DNA of 64,000 nucleotides from Ampelomyces quisqualis (Eukaryota > Ascomycota > Dothideomycetes > Pleosporales > Phaeosphaeriaceae): the NCBI GenBank assembly GCA_018398575.1, contig JAGTXZ010000021.1, positions 124,001-188,000 on the forward strand, written 5' to 3'. The notes beneath the pieces are model-generated. The model was not told the origin of the DNA, ran no database searches, and saw only the letters and a program-made list of their open reading frames with translations. Below, piece by piece: positions 34,011 through 44,925 of this stretch. The position numbers were made by a program, and so were the translations under genes. The stretch's first letter is position 1. The number at the start of each line of letters is the position of its first letter.

Positions 34011-36311
34011 ATGGGCACTTTGGTGAACAGCCTCCTGTGGGCTTCAACTCTTTGTGCGGTCGTTTCGACACAAACAGTAAACCTTACGCTCGTCCCAGCC
34101 GCTGAAGGATTTGAAGGCGACAACACAGGATTTGTCTACGGTCGTTCCCCAACTCTGATCGTGAACGATGGCAGCGCGGCTGACGGCGGGTTTCGTAGTT
34201 TTGCCGTCTCGGCATCTACTCCATTCAAAGCGACCTCTCATCAAAAGACCGGCCGTTCAAAAATCGTAGTCCCAGCCCACGACTTTGGTGGTCGCGATAT
34301 AATCATCAACATCCCTGCTTCAGACTCGCTCATCCGGATTTTCGATGCGAAGACTGTGAAAAAGGTCGATGGTGATGACAAAAAAAAGCTTGGCGACTGG
34401 AGTACAGCATGTGTTTGGCGCAGTCAGAAGAGTGGAGAAACGTACCTTTTGTTGTTTGGCAAGAAAATAATGGTGCAGTTTTTGATCCGGGCTGACAAGG
34501 AAAATGTCGAGATCCTCGAGGTACTTCTGATATAAACAACTCGGCATATTCCGTCTGATGACATTTCAGGTACAAAGTTTCCCTGTTCCGATTGAAAGCG
34601 AGGCCTGCGCCGTCTTTGCAAGCGGGCAAGTCTTCTTCTCGGCCAAGGACCAGTGTCTGTACTCCTTCCAGGCAGCTGAGGCCGCTACAGCTCCAAAAAT
34701 TAAAACATTGAAGGAAAAGATAGATGTGTCTGGTCTGGCCACTTACCACAGCGAATTTAGCGACTATTTACTTGTAGCGCACGACGAGGTAATCGATGTC
34801 TACGACGAAAAAATCAAGCAAAGGGGAACCATCAACCTCAAAGGAGTCTCTGAGCTATCTATCGAGGGAGGCCTCTCTATTCTACAGTTATCAGTCGATG
34901 ACTATCCATCTGGGGCTCTTGCTTTTGCTTTCAAAAGCGAAGACGACACTGGTATTGTGGTGGGATCACTTGCTGCCGTCCTTGGTCCTTTGGGCATCGC
35001 AGTAAACACCGGATACAGTCCAAGAACGAAGCCATGCACTCGATGCGAGAGTACGATTTCTGAAAAGTGCTCCAAGAATGGCTTTTGGGTGGGTAATGGC
35101 GGGTGCTCGTGCTTCGCGGGATTCACAGGTAAAAACTGTTCCAAACATGTCTGCAAAAACAATTGTTCTGGTCACGGCAAATGCGATGGACCGAACGTAT
35201 GCGAATGCGAAGACGGGTGGACTGGCCCAGATTGCACATTTATTGCTGTAAAACCGAAGTATGAGACCGAGGCTAATGGTGGTGATGGCGACGACCCTGC
35301 AGTCTGGATTCATCCAACTCGACCTGATCAGAGCAGAATCATCACGACAACAAAGTCCAGCGAAGGAGAAGGTTTTGGCGTGTTCGATTTACAAGGGAAG
35401 CTACTCCAGCACATTACAGCAAAAGAGCCAAACAATGTCGACATCATCTACAACCTTACTGTCGGTAATCGGACGACGGACCTCGCATACGCGGCATGCC
35501 GTGGTGACAATACACTTTGGTAAGTTTATGACACCTTGAAACCATTGCATTCATTCTGAAATTTCATCTCAGTCTTGTCGAGGTGAACAGTACGGGCCTT
35601 CTCAAGCCAATCGCTGGCGGTGTCCAGACTCTTCCCGCAGACTACGAGCCTTACGGCTCTTGTACCTACCACTCCTGCAAGACTGGCAAAGACTACCTCT
35701 TCGTCAACAACAAAGATGCGAACTACCTCCAGTATGAAATCGGCTCCACCACAAACGGCACGCTCACTACCAAACTTGTCCGCCAATTCCAAGGCGGCTC
35801 CGGCGGCCAAGTCGAAGGCTGTGTCGGCGACGACGAAGCAGGCTTCATTTTCCTCGGCGAAGAACCCCTCGGGATCTGGCGCTATGAAGCTGAGCCCAGT
35901 GGCAATAACCAAGGCGTACAAATCGCCAAGGTCGGAGACGCAAGTGGTCTCGCAGCGGACGTCGAAGGCATTACACTTGTTCCTGCGAGATCAGGCTCAG
36001 GAGGGTACATTATTGTTTCGAGCCAGGGTATCAGCGCATACAAAGTTTATGAGCGTACGCCGCCGCATAAGTATGTCACGACGTTTACAATTGTGGACAA
36101 TGAGAAGAAGGGAATCGATCATGTGAGTAATACTGATGGAATTACGGTTGTGGGAAACGCGCTGAACAAAGACTTCCCACATGGACTGTTTGTTACGCAT
36201 GATGATGCAAATGAGCTGGATGGAGGTGGAACGGGGAAGGAAGCGAGTTTCAAGCTGGCTAGTTTGATGGACATACTGGGTGAAGAGCGGGTGAAAAATT
36301 TGAGATACTGA
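34011..36311 (+). CDS. Secreted beta-propeller phytase with EGF-like repeats
   Basis: Three exons, 34011-34520, 34570-35519 and 35573-36311, total 732 aa; introns of 49 and 53 bp have GTACTT/TTTCAG and GTAAGT/CTCAG ends. A signal peptide is visible (SLLWASTLCAVVSTQ). The middle holds two to three EGF-like Cys clusters at about residues 325-395 (CSKNGFWVGNGGCSCFAGFTG, then CSGHGKCDG and CECEDGWTGPDC). Beta-propeller phytase signatures follow: DDPAVWIHP, GFGVFDLQGKLL, VEGCVGDDEAGFIFLGEE, LGIWRYEAEP, DVEGITL and FPHGLFVTHDD. Acidic residues in these motifs bind calcium in characterised phytases. The enzyme should release phosphate from phytate outside the cell. The N-terminal ~300 residues look like a second, degenerate propeller-like region. 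Confidence 0.88.
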
Positions 36312-36636
36312 TCTGAAAGTGAGGTACCGGGTAGCGATGGACAATGGAGAGGCACGTGAGCGAGTCTGAAACCTGCGCTTCTTTGTCACGCGCCACTTAC
36401 GCTGCGTGCAGGTAGCAGTCGAAGCTGATACGTTGAATTTGTTTGTGCATTGATATATCATTCATGGTTGCGCAATTGGGAGGGGACGTGCGGTTGCCGC
36501 TTGAGTCATGCGCAAGGTGAAGGTCCATAATACCCCAACTTTCCTCGGACAACACGCTACTAGTCTCGCTGGATAGCTAAACGTCCTCACTATACAATCG
36601 TGGGCTGCAGCCTGAATAATCTTCCAAGATGAAAGC
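36312..36636. other. Intergenic
   Basis: 325 bases after the phytase stop codon; no supported feature. Confidence 0.35.
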
Positions 36637-37290
36637 ATGCTGTCCGGCGATGTGCGCGACACACAACCACCGCCAGCTGCGCAGCGCATTCTTCCACACA
36701 GAACAGCTCAACAAGCTGGCGACCACAGATTCACAATTGTAGATCTCCCCGAAGAATTGAAGAACGAAGTTTACCACTACACACTTGCAATTAAACATCA
36801 GCGCGTAATTTCGTCTACCTCGACTAGCCGAAGCCGGATGTTGCACTCTTCTGCATTGGTAACGCACCAACCCGCATACCTATTCCTGTGCTCGACGGCA
36901 TCTACTGGAACTGCAGTGAGCCGGCCCATGAGTACAGACTATCGCGCGCAACAAAGGACACAACGGTGTGCGCTTTGATGGACTTCAGGGCCGTTCACTT
37001 TCACCTGCATCTCGATCTGCTATGCAAAGAGACTTAATATCCAGCTGCTGTCCTCTATTCGCTCATTCAGACCATTGAGGTCTTCACGTTGCACTCCTAC
37101 GATCTGTTCATCCAGCACGACTGAAGCAGGCGACATGCCGTCGTGCACCTCTATTATTTGCTCTCCCTCTGGCCCCAAAAAGTCTTCGGAAGCAATTGTG
37201 TCGAGTTAAGTGCCCTGCAGCACCTTGTCGAATCAATCGAAAAGACAAAACGACGGATTATCAGATCACTACGTGGCTACTTGTCAAGCT
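36637..37290 (+). pseudogene. Possible relic of an F-box-like / LPxELRxxIY-type gene
   Basis: From ATG 36637 the frame reads FTIVDLPEELKNEVYHYTL, close to the LPxELRNxIYxYxL motif that opens many fungal F-box-like or 2EXR proteins. Downstream, pieces in shifted frames (RIPIPVLDGIYWNCSEP, SALQHLVESIEKTKRR) resemble the remainder of such a protein, separated by stops. No intron model makes a continuous protein. I read it as a decayed gene; a chance resemblance is possible. Confidence 0.35.
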
Positions 37291-38322
37291 GATGGGTCGA
37301 TCGAATATGAACATCGCTTCAGCCCTGTGGTCATTCACAACACAGAGCTGGCGCAGCTGGGATACTTCGCCTCTTTCCAAACCAATTTTAGCGTGATAGC
37401 GGAAATGTAAGGCGAAGACACGACGTGAAACTTCGGCGACGAGACAGGTTGTGTGACGCGCATGCGCACCCCCGTCACCGAGATCTGGCCAAACATACAC
37501 ATGGACGCAAGTTAATACAACATCGCTTTATACGATGGATCCAAAGATAATTATTGTGGTAAGGGAATCAGTAGTGCGAGTCTCGGGCTCTACTAACAGT
37601 TGGAAGAGAAAATGCCGCTGGAGAACTTCGACAAGGCGGCCCTGGCTGCAAGACGTGAATAGCTGCCGCGACATCGGGACTGGATGTAGAACCTAGAATG
37701 GTGTGAAGCAGATGAAGCTGATCGCCCCCGCGTAACAGAGGATGAAGATTTTGCATGTGATCACTGGGGAATGGATGCTGAAGCGAAGAGCCGGTTGGGC
37801 TGGGCTTCTCTGGCAGCAAGAATGATGAGAAATTGCCTGGAAACTTGAAGACGGCAAGCGAGATTGCTTGTGATGCGCCGAGGATTATTGCGAGATGCAA
37901 CCTTGGAAGTGGATGGATATAAGTCCATATCCTAGCGTTCACCATGTAGACCGTTCACTGCCTTTTGGTCACCAATTGAAGGGCACGTCCCAGGTATGTT
38001 GATGAAATGACGAGTAATTGAAAGGATTGCATCATGTTGCGTGCGGTTGCTGGCCGAGTAGGTAGTACCCTGTGACAGCAATCACGATGCAACTGCACAC
38101 GAATATTACTTTGTATAGCATAGATCACACAGTACACAGCTTCAAACCATCTCCAAAACGCTCTCAGCTGCGACTGTCCCATAGGACTCTGTAGTTCACT
38201 ATGCGTAAACTATAAATCATCCACCTCCTCATACCTTTTTACCTCATAACATCTATACTACACACAAGGCCCATTGAAAAACCGCACACCACCTGAACCA
38301 CCGCTTCGAAGCTGATAACTCA
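37291..38322. other. Gene-poor spacer with one weak minus-strand ORF
   Basis: About 1 kb. A minus-strand frame from ATG 37945 begins MVNARIWTYIHPLPRLHLAI followed by a hydrophobic stretch (ILGASQAISLAVF), which could be the first exon of a membrane protein, but I cannot find the continuation. Otherwise nothing recognised. Confidence 0.3.
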
Positions 38323-38501
38323 ATGTCCTGGTTCTGCTGTCGCTGCGGCACAAAGAATGAAGACCAACGGGGCGAAGAGCCTGCTAGTTGTTCGGGAGGC
38401 GGCTGCTATCATGTAGGTCTAATCGATTTAAAACACAAGGTCTTGGCCAGATGGACTGACCAAACGTGTGAATACAGCCTTGGTGCAGTACTTGTAATTA
38501 G
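38323..38501 (+). CDS. Tiny Cys-rich zinc-ribbon-like protein (37 aa)
   Basis: Proposed exons 38323-38412 and 38478-38501, with a 65-bp intron (GTAGGT...TACAG). Unspliced, the frame runs on to 73 aa without further Cys clusters. Splicing gives a 37-residue protein ending GGGCYHPWCSTCN, so that WFCCRCG at the start is matched by a C-x4-C-x-H-x2-C-x2-C end, a plausible zinc-binding pair. Small fungal proteins with a W-x-C-C-x-C-G start and a C-x-H-x2-C-x2-C end are familiar to me as hypothetical proteins, but I know no function. The intron is supported only by splice consensus and by the Cys pattern it creates. Confidence 0.5.
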
Positions 38502-38951
38502 GTGGCCGGGGAGAGACATAGTGTCGGGCAAGATGGCAGGATGAGATAAAGATTCTCATAATAATTTACAAAGGTGCTTTCAGGCTACTGTCCACGTTTT
38601 GCTGCCTGCTTGCGAATACATAATTATCGCTGCTCATCATTGTCTCTGTGAGTCGAAACGAGAACGTTTTGAAGCATGACTGACAACCTTAGGTCCAACG
38701 CTTCACAGCCCAGAATCTCAACAACTTAGTGCTGGACATGTCACAAGTGTCAGACTAGCAATATTGCGCACCATCATTCTTCGTATTGCTTGACTTGCTT
38801 GTATTTCTGGTCTAATATATGCGAGAATATTACCGAATAGTAGCATCATGAATCAAATGCCACCGGTGAATGAACAATTTCTTGAACAAGCATCAAACGA
38901 ATCACAATCTACCCAGCCTCGCCCCGACATCTCACCCGCCGGTAACCCGCA
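38502..38951. other. Intergenic
   Basis: 450 bases between the tiny zinc-ribbon-like gene and the 3' end of the NTF2-like gene. Nothing recognised. Confidence 0.35.
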
Positions 38952-39413
38952 CTACGCAGCTACACCTGCCATCTTCAAAATCCCCTCTTTATCGCAAAAC
39001 TCAACTACCCTCTCAACTTTCCCCCCCTCCCTATCAAAATACAACACCCAAGCCTGCTCAACAGCAAACTGCTCCCCATCCCCATAATGCACTTCTGCAA
39101 TCGATGTAAAGGCAGCCCTGCTCGCCTCAACATCAATGACTAGATTCTCCATGACGCTGTTCTTGAACTTCATGACTTTGATGTCCTTTGCGAATAGCTG
39201 CTCAAACGTCGCTGTGTCGAAGGCGTGGTCGGGCGGGAGGCCGAACGCGTGGGGCACGGAGGCTGGGAGCATGGTGCGGATGCAGGTTGGTGTGACGTCG
39301 CGGTTTATGAGAGAGGGGTTGTTTTGGGCGGAGCCGTGTTCGAAGGCAGAGAGGAAGGCGCGTGCGGTAGATTCAATGCGGGATCGGGTTGTCTGGGGAG
39401 GGATAGAGGTCAT
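38952..39413 (-). CDS. NTF2/SnoaL-like small protein
   Basis: Single exon, 153 aa, ATG at 39413, TAG at 38952. The layout is that of the cone-shaped NTF2/SnoaL-like fold common in fungal metabolic clusters: a first helix (SRIESTARAFLSAFEHG), the segment INRDVTPTCIRTMLPASVPHAF, then a strand-rich half with VHYGDGEQFAVEQAWVLYF and a final VVEFCDKEGIL. Such proteins act as cyclases, isomerases or ligand carriers; the activity here is unknown. No signal peptide. There is no adjacent polyketide or terpene gene in the window. Confidence 0.65.
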   Translation of the reverse strand: MTSIPPQTTRSRIESTARAFLSAFEHGSAQNNPSLINRDVTPTCIRTMLPASVPHAFGLPPDHAFDTATFEQLFAKDIKVMKFKNSVMENLVIDVEASRAAFTSIAEVHYGDGEQFAVEQAWVLYFDREGGKVERVVEFCDKEGILKMAGVAA

Positions 39414-40199
39414 TGTGCTGGTAAATTGAGTGTGTTTGGGGGGAGTGGTTGTTGGGAAGGGCTGGCGGTGCTGTGCTCATGGGTAGGTTGAGTGCATTAA
39501 GTACTTATACTTCGTGGCGGAAAAATGCCATGCTATGTAACACTATGGCCTGATGCTATTTGAGGCCATACCATTGCGCGTCACCAGGGTTCCTTCCATA
39601 AGCTCACGCTGATCGGAGCTAGTCGAACGGACACCAATAATTAAGGTAGGGTTGTGTCATGCCAAGACGCTTCTAAAGTCTAACGTTTACCTACTGCATG
39701 TTAGAAATACCAATGAAATGCCGAGCAAACTTTAGAGCTTTATAACTTAACGTTAGAAACTTAGATTAAAACGCGCTTAATTAGAGAAACTGTAGCACAC
39801 AAAGAGCTTTTAAATAAGATGTTGTATAACTAGTAATGTTGAGGTATACAAGCTGTATAGCATAATGTTCCTCCTCGGCCTTTTCATCGGTATTTCCGAC
39901 ATGCAGTAGTCCATTTTCAACCCAAGATCCGGCGGCTCCGTGGTCAACTCAACTCGAGACCATTTAGTTATGACATTCTCTCCCATGTTAGCCTGGCCAA
40001 TGGGCCTACTATGGTCGTTGACTCTCGATCACTTCACGTTATGCTTATGCTGAATGGAGAAAGGCGCAATTCGCAGCTGAAAGTATGGTTAGAGATTGTG
40101 CTCTACGCTGGACGGATTAGGGATCATGGCTCGGTCTTATGTACAAAAAGTCGATTTAGTCTCTGCCTCACTAACACTGCGCGACTAAGATTAGCCGCA
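39414..40199. other. Intergenic with a short AT-rich patch
   Basis: No gene supported. At about 39690-39850 the sequence becomes AT-rich with many TA steps and resembles RIP-hit repeat sequence, but it is too short to classify. Confidence 0.35.
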
Positions 40200-41523
40200 G
40201 TTGGCTACGGACTTAACACCAGGTATCTCCAACTTCCCTGCCCCTCTCAGCCTCCTCAATCTAATCGAATTAGAAATAATCTCCGGATCCAAAGTCCGCC
40301 ACCAATCCTTAATCATGGCCTGGCCTACCTCCCAACAACATATTGCATCCAGGAAAGACCGATGGAAAGCCGACAATATAGCAAGGATATAATAGAGAAG
40401 ATTTGCTCTTATTTTTGGCACACTAAGACTGTTTTGTTAGCGTTTGGTCAGCTGAATTGGGCACTACTGCCGTTCCAGTGGCTCCGGATATGAAAGCTGT
40501 GGTTTAGTATTGCGGCGGCCAACGTCTCACATAGAAGGCTGATTATGGCAATTAGAAACAGCAAAAACAGCTGTCGTGAAGGCTTCAAAGCCTAATAACT
40601 CGACACCAAAAAATGAGCTTTACAAGTAGAGAATTGGGGTAGAAGGACGTTGTAAGCTTTGAATTGATGTATAGTGCACGGGCACTTTCTAGGTGGGAAA
40701 ACTGCTGATTCAGCATTGTAAGATTCACTCGGCTTTCCGTCGGTCCTGCCTGAGTGCAGTACATCAACCCCCCATCTCTTCTTATCTAACGTCACGCGCA
40801 GCCCCTCAGACTCTTGGTCAAATCCCTGCATCAGCCGCATAATCGCCATCGGGCCCCTCGCAACCGACGGCCGCAGCTTCTCGGGCTGACTGAACAGACA
40901 AATCAGTCGCGTACGCACCGATGGCCATGGAAGAACGTCGATCACAGGGCTGTGGGGTAGGCAAAGGTGTGCGTCTGTCGGACGGAAGCACTCGGGTATG
41001 TCTGTTAGGGGAACTCGGATTTTGGACACGTCGAATACGCGGCTGGCGGTCAGGTCTAGTAGCTCGTCTGCGAAACCGAGCATTTATGCGATGCAGAGTG
41101 CGAGTTCCATAGTTTTAAGTGTGAGGATGTCAATGGTGCACTTTAAGGGGAAGGTGAATTGGGAGGTTTTGAGGTCCTGGAGCTCGTGGATTGATCAGAC
41201 GTCTTGAAAATTACTATCTGAGTGCCAAGTTAGTAAGCATGAATGTGTTAGAAGGAGTGACTTTGAACTCATGACCTACCATAGGGTAGTAAAGTGTTGA
41301 TACCGAATTGATCCGCCACATTTGATGACGAGGTTTCGGATGTACTAGATGCCAAGCCATCTGGCATAAAGCACATGCGTGACGTATCGGCTCCTATCTT
41401 GGAGTATTGGTACACATGATAGAGAGGATAACTGTACGTGTCATGGCTACCGTGATTCGGGAATGGTGGTTGCTTTGAGTGCCGAAGCTGTGTTTCACCG
41501 TCAACAGCATGCGTCACATTCAA
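40200..41523 (-). pseudogene. Broken bZIP-type transcription factor gene (DUF3425 domain)
   Basis: Minus strand. A long piece at about 41205-40745 carries the DUF3425 signature: VPLTDIPECFRPTDAHLCLP, SPVIDVLPWPSVRTRLICLF, EKLRPSVARGPMAIMRLMQ. A separate piece near 40375-40210 has WEVGQAMIKDWWRTLDPEII and RLRRLRGAGKLEI, which is the end of the same domain. These are separated by ~370 bases of unrelated sequence. The first piece is crossed by TAA at 41084-41086 (before MLGFADELLDL) and by TGA near 41190 (before SIHELQDL), both explainable by C-to-T changes of CAA and CGA. A Ser/Thr-rich frame at 41523-41269 may be the preceding exon. The basic leucine zipper itself is not visible. Confidence 0.6.
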
Positions 41524-41955
41524 TCCTCACGTTATCTCCCTTAAGCAAGCAGATTGAGGACTCGCTGAAGATACGGACCAGGTGTAAGGGGAATGTCTTG
41601 GTATGACATTATGCCTCTCTTTACGTCGAATCTGCAATGTCAGATTCTAAATGAGTGGATGATGGGAGCAGTGAGAAGGGCTGAGATAGAACACTATATC
41701 CGGGGTCGACAAAATACGCCTTTACTCATTTCGACTTGAGCATAACGTTATATCGATGGCTTGGCACAGTTTTAAGACCGAACCTTGGCCCGCATGCCGT
41801 CACTGGTTCCTCAGGTTAGGTGATCTTTTGCAATCGATCAAGCTTCACAAAATGCGAGGGATTCCAGTTCTCTCTATTTTCGCAGCTTTTTCATGCTTTG
41901 GACTCTCTACTTAGATACTTGCTAAGCATATCGGCTCGTCATCATCATCAGAAAT
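41524..41955. other. Intergenic
   Basis: About 430 bases before the small membrane protein gene. No feature recognised. Confidence 0.35.
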
Positions 41956-42387
41956 ATGTCACATACCGCTCTTACCCCCCAAAAAGTTAGTTCTTCTAAG
42001 TCTGACAACATCATCCGAGTTGCACTTGCGTTCGAATCCGTTCTCACAGTTATTATTTCTGGCTACTACGTCTTCTTTCCCCGCCACTACCTGCTTCATA
42101 TCATGGGAGCTGCACCCGCTCAAGTCACAACAACAGCGTTACAATCTACTCAGCAGTATCGTGCTGTCGGCATTTTGATAGGTGCTGGTGTCGCCTTGCT
42201 TGTGTTTGAGCTGCTGCTCATTCCGCTACTTTTGTGGCAAGCTTTCATGATAGACGGCAACATATGGAGACATTCGTTGTTGGCTACAGCTGGGCAATTT
42301 GTGATTTTCGTGATATGGCGATTGTTCGTACTTGGCCGGAAGCCAGAGTGGTTTGGGTGTAGTCAAGAAGGCAGGAGATCAGAGTAG
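41956..42387 (+). CDS. Small predicted membrane protein (143 aa)
   Basis: Single exon, ATG at 41956. I do not recognise the family. Three to four hydrophobic segments are visible: IIRVALAFESVLTVIISGYY, a stretch GILIGAGVALLVFELLLIPL, and HSLLATAGQFVIFVIWRLFV. Between the first and second lies a polar loop with FPRHYLLHIMGAAPAQV. The layout suggests a small four-helix-like integral membrane protein. No Cys-rich or catalytic motif is seen. Its continuity, normal composition and hydrophobic pattern support a real gene. Confidence 0.55.
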   Translation: MSHTALTPQKVSSSKSDNIIRVALAFESVLTVIISGYYVFFPRHYLLHIMGAAPAQVTTTALQSTQQYRAVGILIGAGVALLVFELLLIPLLLWQAFMIDGNIWRHSLLATAGQFVIFVIWRLFVLGRKPEWFGCSQEGRRSE

Positions 42388-42883
42388 GATGCCATTGCAC
42401 ACGTTTGGGGAGGGTGCTATGGCCGAGGCCCAAAAGACAGCAAAAGCGTGTTGTATCGTGAGATTGTATTGAAGTTGACAGTTTCATGTAGGCGGCTCAA
42501 GCTATCTACAGGCAGGCACTGCCAAGGCCCTAAGCCCGAATGGGAGGAGATCCGTCATAGAAACTCAAAACTCCACAGGCTGATTCCTTCGGGGACGAGT
42601 CATGATATTGCGTCGTTACTAGCGATAAAGCGATATTGGCGTGGAACTCATCGCGAGTGTAGCTGAAGGGAGTCGGCATAGTCTTGCAACTGGAGGATAT
42701 GAGAGATCTCATCGGCGGCGGGTGGTAGGATAGCAGGAGACTGTTGTAGTCGCAGTTACCGTACAGCCAATTGAATCTTTTGATCAATGCTCGCGTGAAA
42801 ACATGCCCAGTGCACAGCACATCGCACAATTGGTGACGGAGGCTGAAAGAACCAAATTCGAATTGCACTTGGTTGAGGATGTG
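42388..42883. other. Convergent intergenic region
   Basis: Nearly 500 bases between the 3' ends of the membrane protein gene and the QTRT2 gene; no supported feature. Confidence 0.35.
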
Positions 42884-44436
42884 TTAAGCCTTGTCGTCAT
42901 GGTCCAATATCAAGCCATCCAGCGGTAGGTCCGGGTCGGCCTTCAATCCCAGCTCCTCCATGCCTATAAGGCCCAGCAACGCCTCATCATCGATGACATG
43001 GTGCATCTCGGGTTTCTTATTCGGCTGTTGTCCATGCGCAGCTTTGAGCTCTAACATCTTCTCTGCATCAAACTTCTTGTACACTATTGGATTCTTCTTC
43101 CCCTTCTTGGCATGCTCTTCGCTCTTGAACTGGTAGCCTCTGACCCGCGGACCTTGACCTGTCTTCTCTGGCAGAGCAGGCTCGTAATAGGCATCGAACG
43201 CAGCAACGTCGGCGTCGAAGGTGGCGCCATCAATGGACGCGCGAACGCCCTGGAAGAATTTGGCCATAATAGCGTGGTTGTGCAGCTGTATCAGCACCCA
43301 GCCGAGCATTTCTTTAGCGGCAAGTAGATGCTGGAGATAAGCACGATGGTGTTTGGTGCAGGCGTAGCACGAGCAGCCGTCTGAAAGAGGTGCGACGGAA
43401 ATGGCATGGTCCTCGTGCCACATGTCGATGCCCAGGATCTGGCGTGTGCTCGTCAATTCGCTTTTGGCAGGAGGCGGGAAGGTGAAGTCCAGCACAATGC
43501 CAGCATCGGTGGCCTCGGTCAGGAAAGGAACAGTGAAGAGATCAACGCCCAGGCCAACTTGGCGCAGCAGCGCGTGCGGGCTGGCTGGAGCGTGCAAGGA
43601 CAGGCGCGGCAAGTGATGCAGCTGGAGTGGAAGCTCGTCAAGCAGGTCTGTGTCGTAGATGGCGAGGCCGCTGATGTGGTCCACCATGTCGTCGAGCAGG
43701 TGCTCTAGGTACCACGACTGCAGATCCCGCTCAATGGGCAGGATGGGCGCGAAGATGCTCCAGCTCTTCTCGCCCTGGTCAAGCGTGCCTTTGCGTGCAA
43801 TCATGTCACGCAGCCATGCTTCGGTGCGGTCGCTCATCTTGTCCTTGCGCCGGGTGCCGATGGTCTTCTGGCCAAAGGGAATGTCGGCCAGGGCCACGAC
43901 GATGTCGGGCTGAAGCCGCCGCACGGCGGCCGCATAGTATTCCGAGCTCAATGACCTGAAGCCGACCGAGGTTGAGAGGCCCACCCCGGTGTTAGTGTTT
44001 GGGGTGGCACTCGCGATGGGTGGGTTACGACGCGCGCCGAGGACAAGCAGCGTGTCTTCTGGCAGCGCGATGAATCTGCGGAGGGGGCTGGGGACGTTGT
44101 ACTGCAAGACGGGCGGGACCTGCTGCGGGTGCTTCTCGACGACTGCCCACCGTTAGCTGGTGGGTGCCGACAGACGCCGGCGCGGTGCACACAATCTTCG
44201 AGCGCGATGTAAACGCCACTGATGTCTGCAGTCTTGCTGAAGTTGTCTTGTGATATGTGCGGCACAATTCCGCGTGACGTGTTGCCGATGAAGGCTGGCG
44301 TCACCATGTTCTTGCGGCCTGCCAGCGCGATGCGCCCGAGACGCGGTGCAAGCGCGCCTGTGGTCTTGAGCAGCGTAAACTCCATCATCTCGGGCGACAA
44401 CTGGTCCAGCTTTGGCAGTGCAGCCTCTTCAGCCAT
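42884..44436 (-). CDS. qtrt2: Queuine tRNA-ribosyltransferase accessory subunit 2 (QTRT2-like)
   Basis: Two exons, 44436-44193 and 44142-42884, give 500 aa. The 50-bp intron has a GTGTGC donor, a GCTAAC branch site and a GGGCAG acceptor, and joins as LEDFVEKHPQQVPP. QTRT2 is the non-catalytic partner of QTRT1; the heterodimer exchanges guanine 34 for queuine in tRNAs with GUN anticodons. Evidence: the TGT-like barrel, MVTPAFIGNTSRG near the N-terminus, the zinc site CSCYACTKHHRAYLQHLL with a downstream LHNH, and the absence of a clear catalytic Asp motif. The next start upstream is GTG, so ATG 44436 is used. It is a conserved gene sitting between accessory sequences. Confidence 0.85.
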
Positions 44437-44569
44437 GACGGGCACACGATGTTCGTCTAGCCGCGTGCTGGAGCTGGAGGTCACGTTGTTCACTACGCAG
44501 GTACCGTGCCCGTGCACCTCATGCCCGGATTCGGCTCATGCCCCGCGTAAGCGTTCCTCCCCAATATCT

Positions 44570-44895
44570 ACTTTCTTAAGTCTAGCAAAACTCTACAACT
44601 TTTAGAGACAATACGCTATAATCTTAGCTTAAACTACTTTATAATATATACGCTGGTAAAGAGGTTTAGGGTACCTCTCTATTAGCAGGCTGCAGGGGTT
44701 ATGTTAGGGTACAAGGTAGAGAGAGCTAGTAGAGTAGAAGTTAGGTTACTCAGAACTTAGAAGCTAGGGTAGTAGTTAGAGTAGAGTTATTAGCTACTAT
44801 TTGTAAAAAGCCTTAATTCTTATGGTAACATTACTATATAAAAGCTCCTAAAACGTATAAAAAACTTAATAGAATCTATATCCATCTTGTTGTTA
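44570..44895. repeat. Short AT-rich repeat relic
   Basis: A ~325-bp AT-rich patch between two normal genes. It contains a ~26-bp segment (cgctggtaaagaggtttagg followed by gtacct) that recurs with two differences at about 47320-47350, beside the second LTR element. It is probably a fragment of the repeat into which that element inserted. No coding capacity. Confidence 0.5.
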
Positions 44896-44925
44896 CGAAA
44901 AGAGACTCCTCAAAATTCTTTACAC

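Noticed and set aside
37568..37945. Minus-strand ORF with a hydrophobic N-terminal segment
   Set aside because: Starts with a good ATG but loses any pattern after ~40 residues and I found no joining exon; kept only as a remark.
40011..40493. 160-codon plus-strand ORF
   Set aside because: It is antisense to the readable DUF3425 C-terminal piece on the minus strand, which explains its openness.
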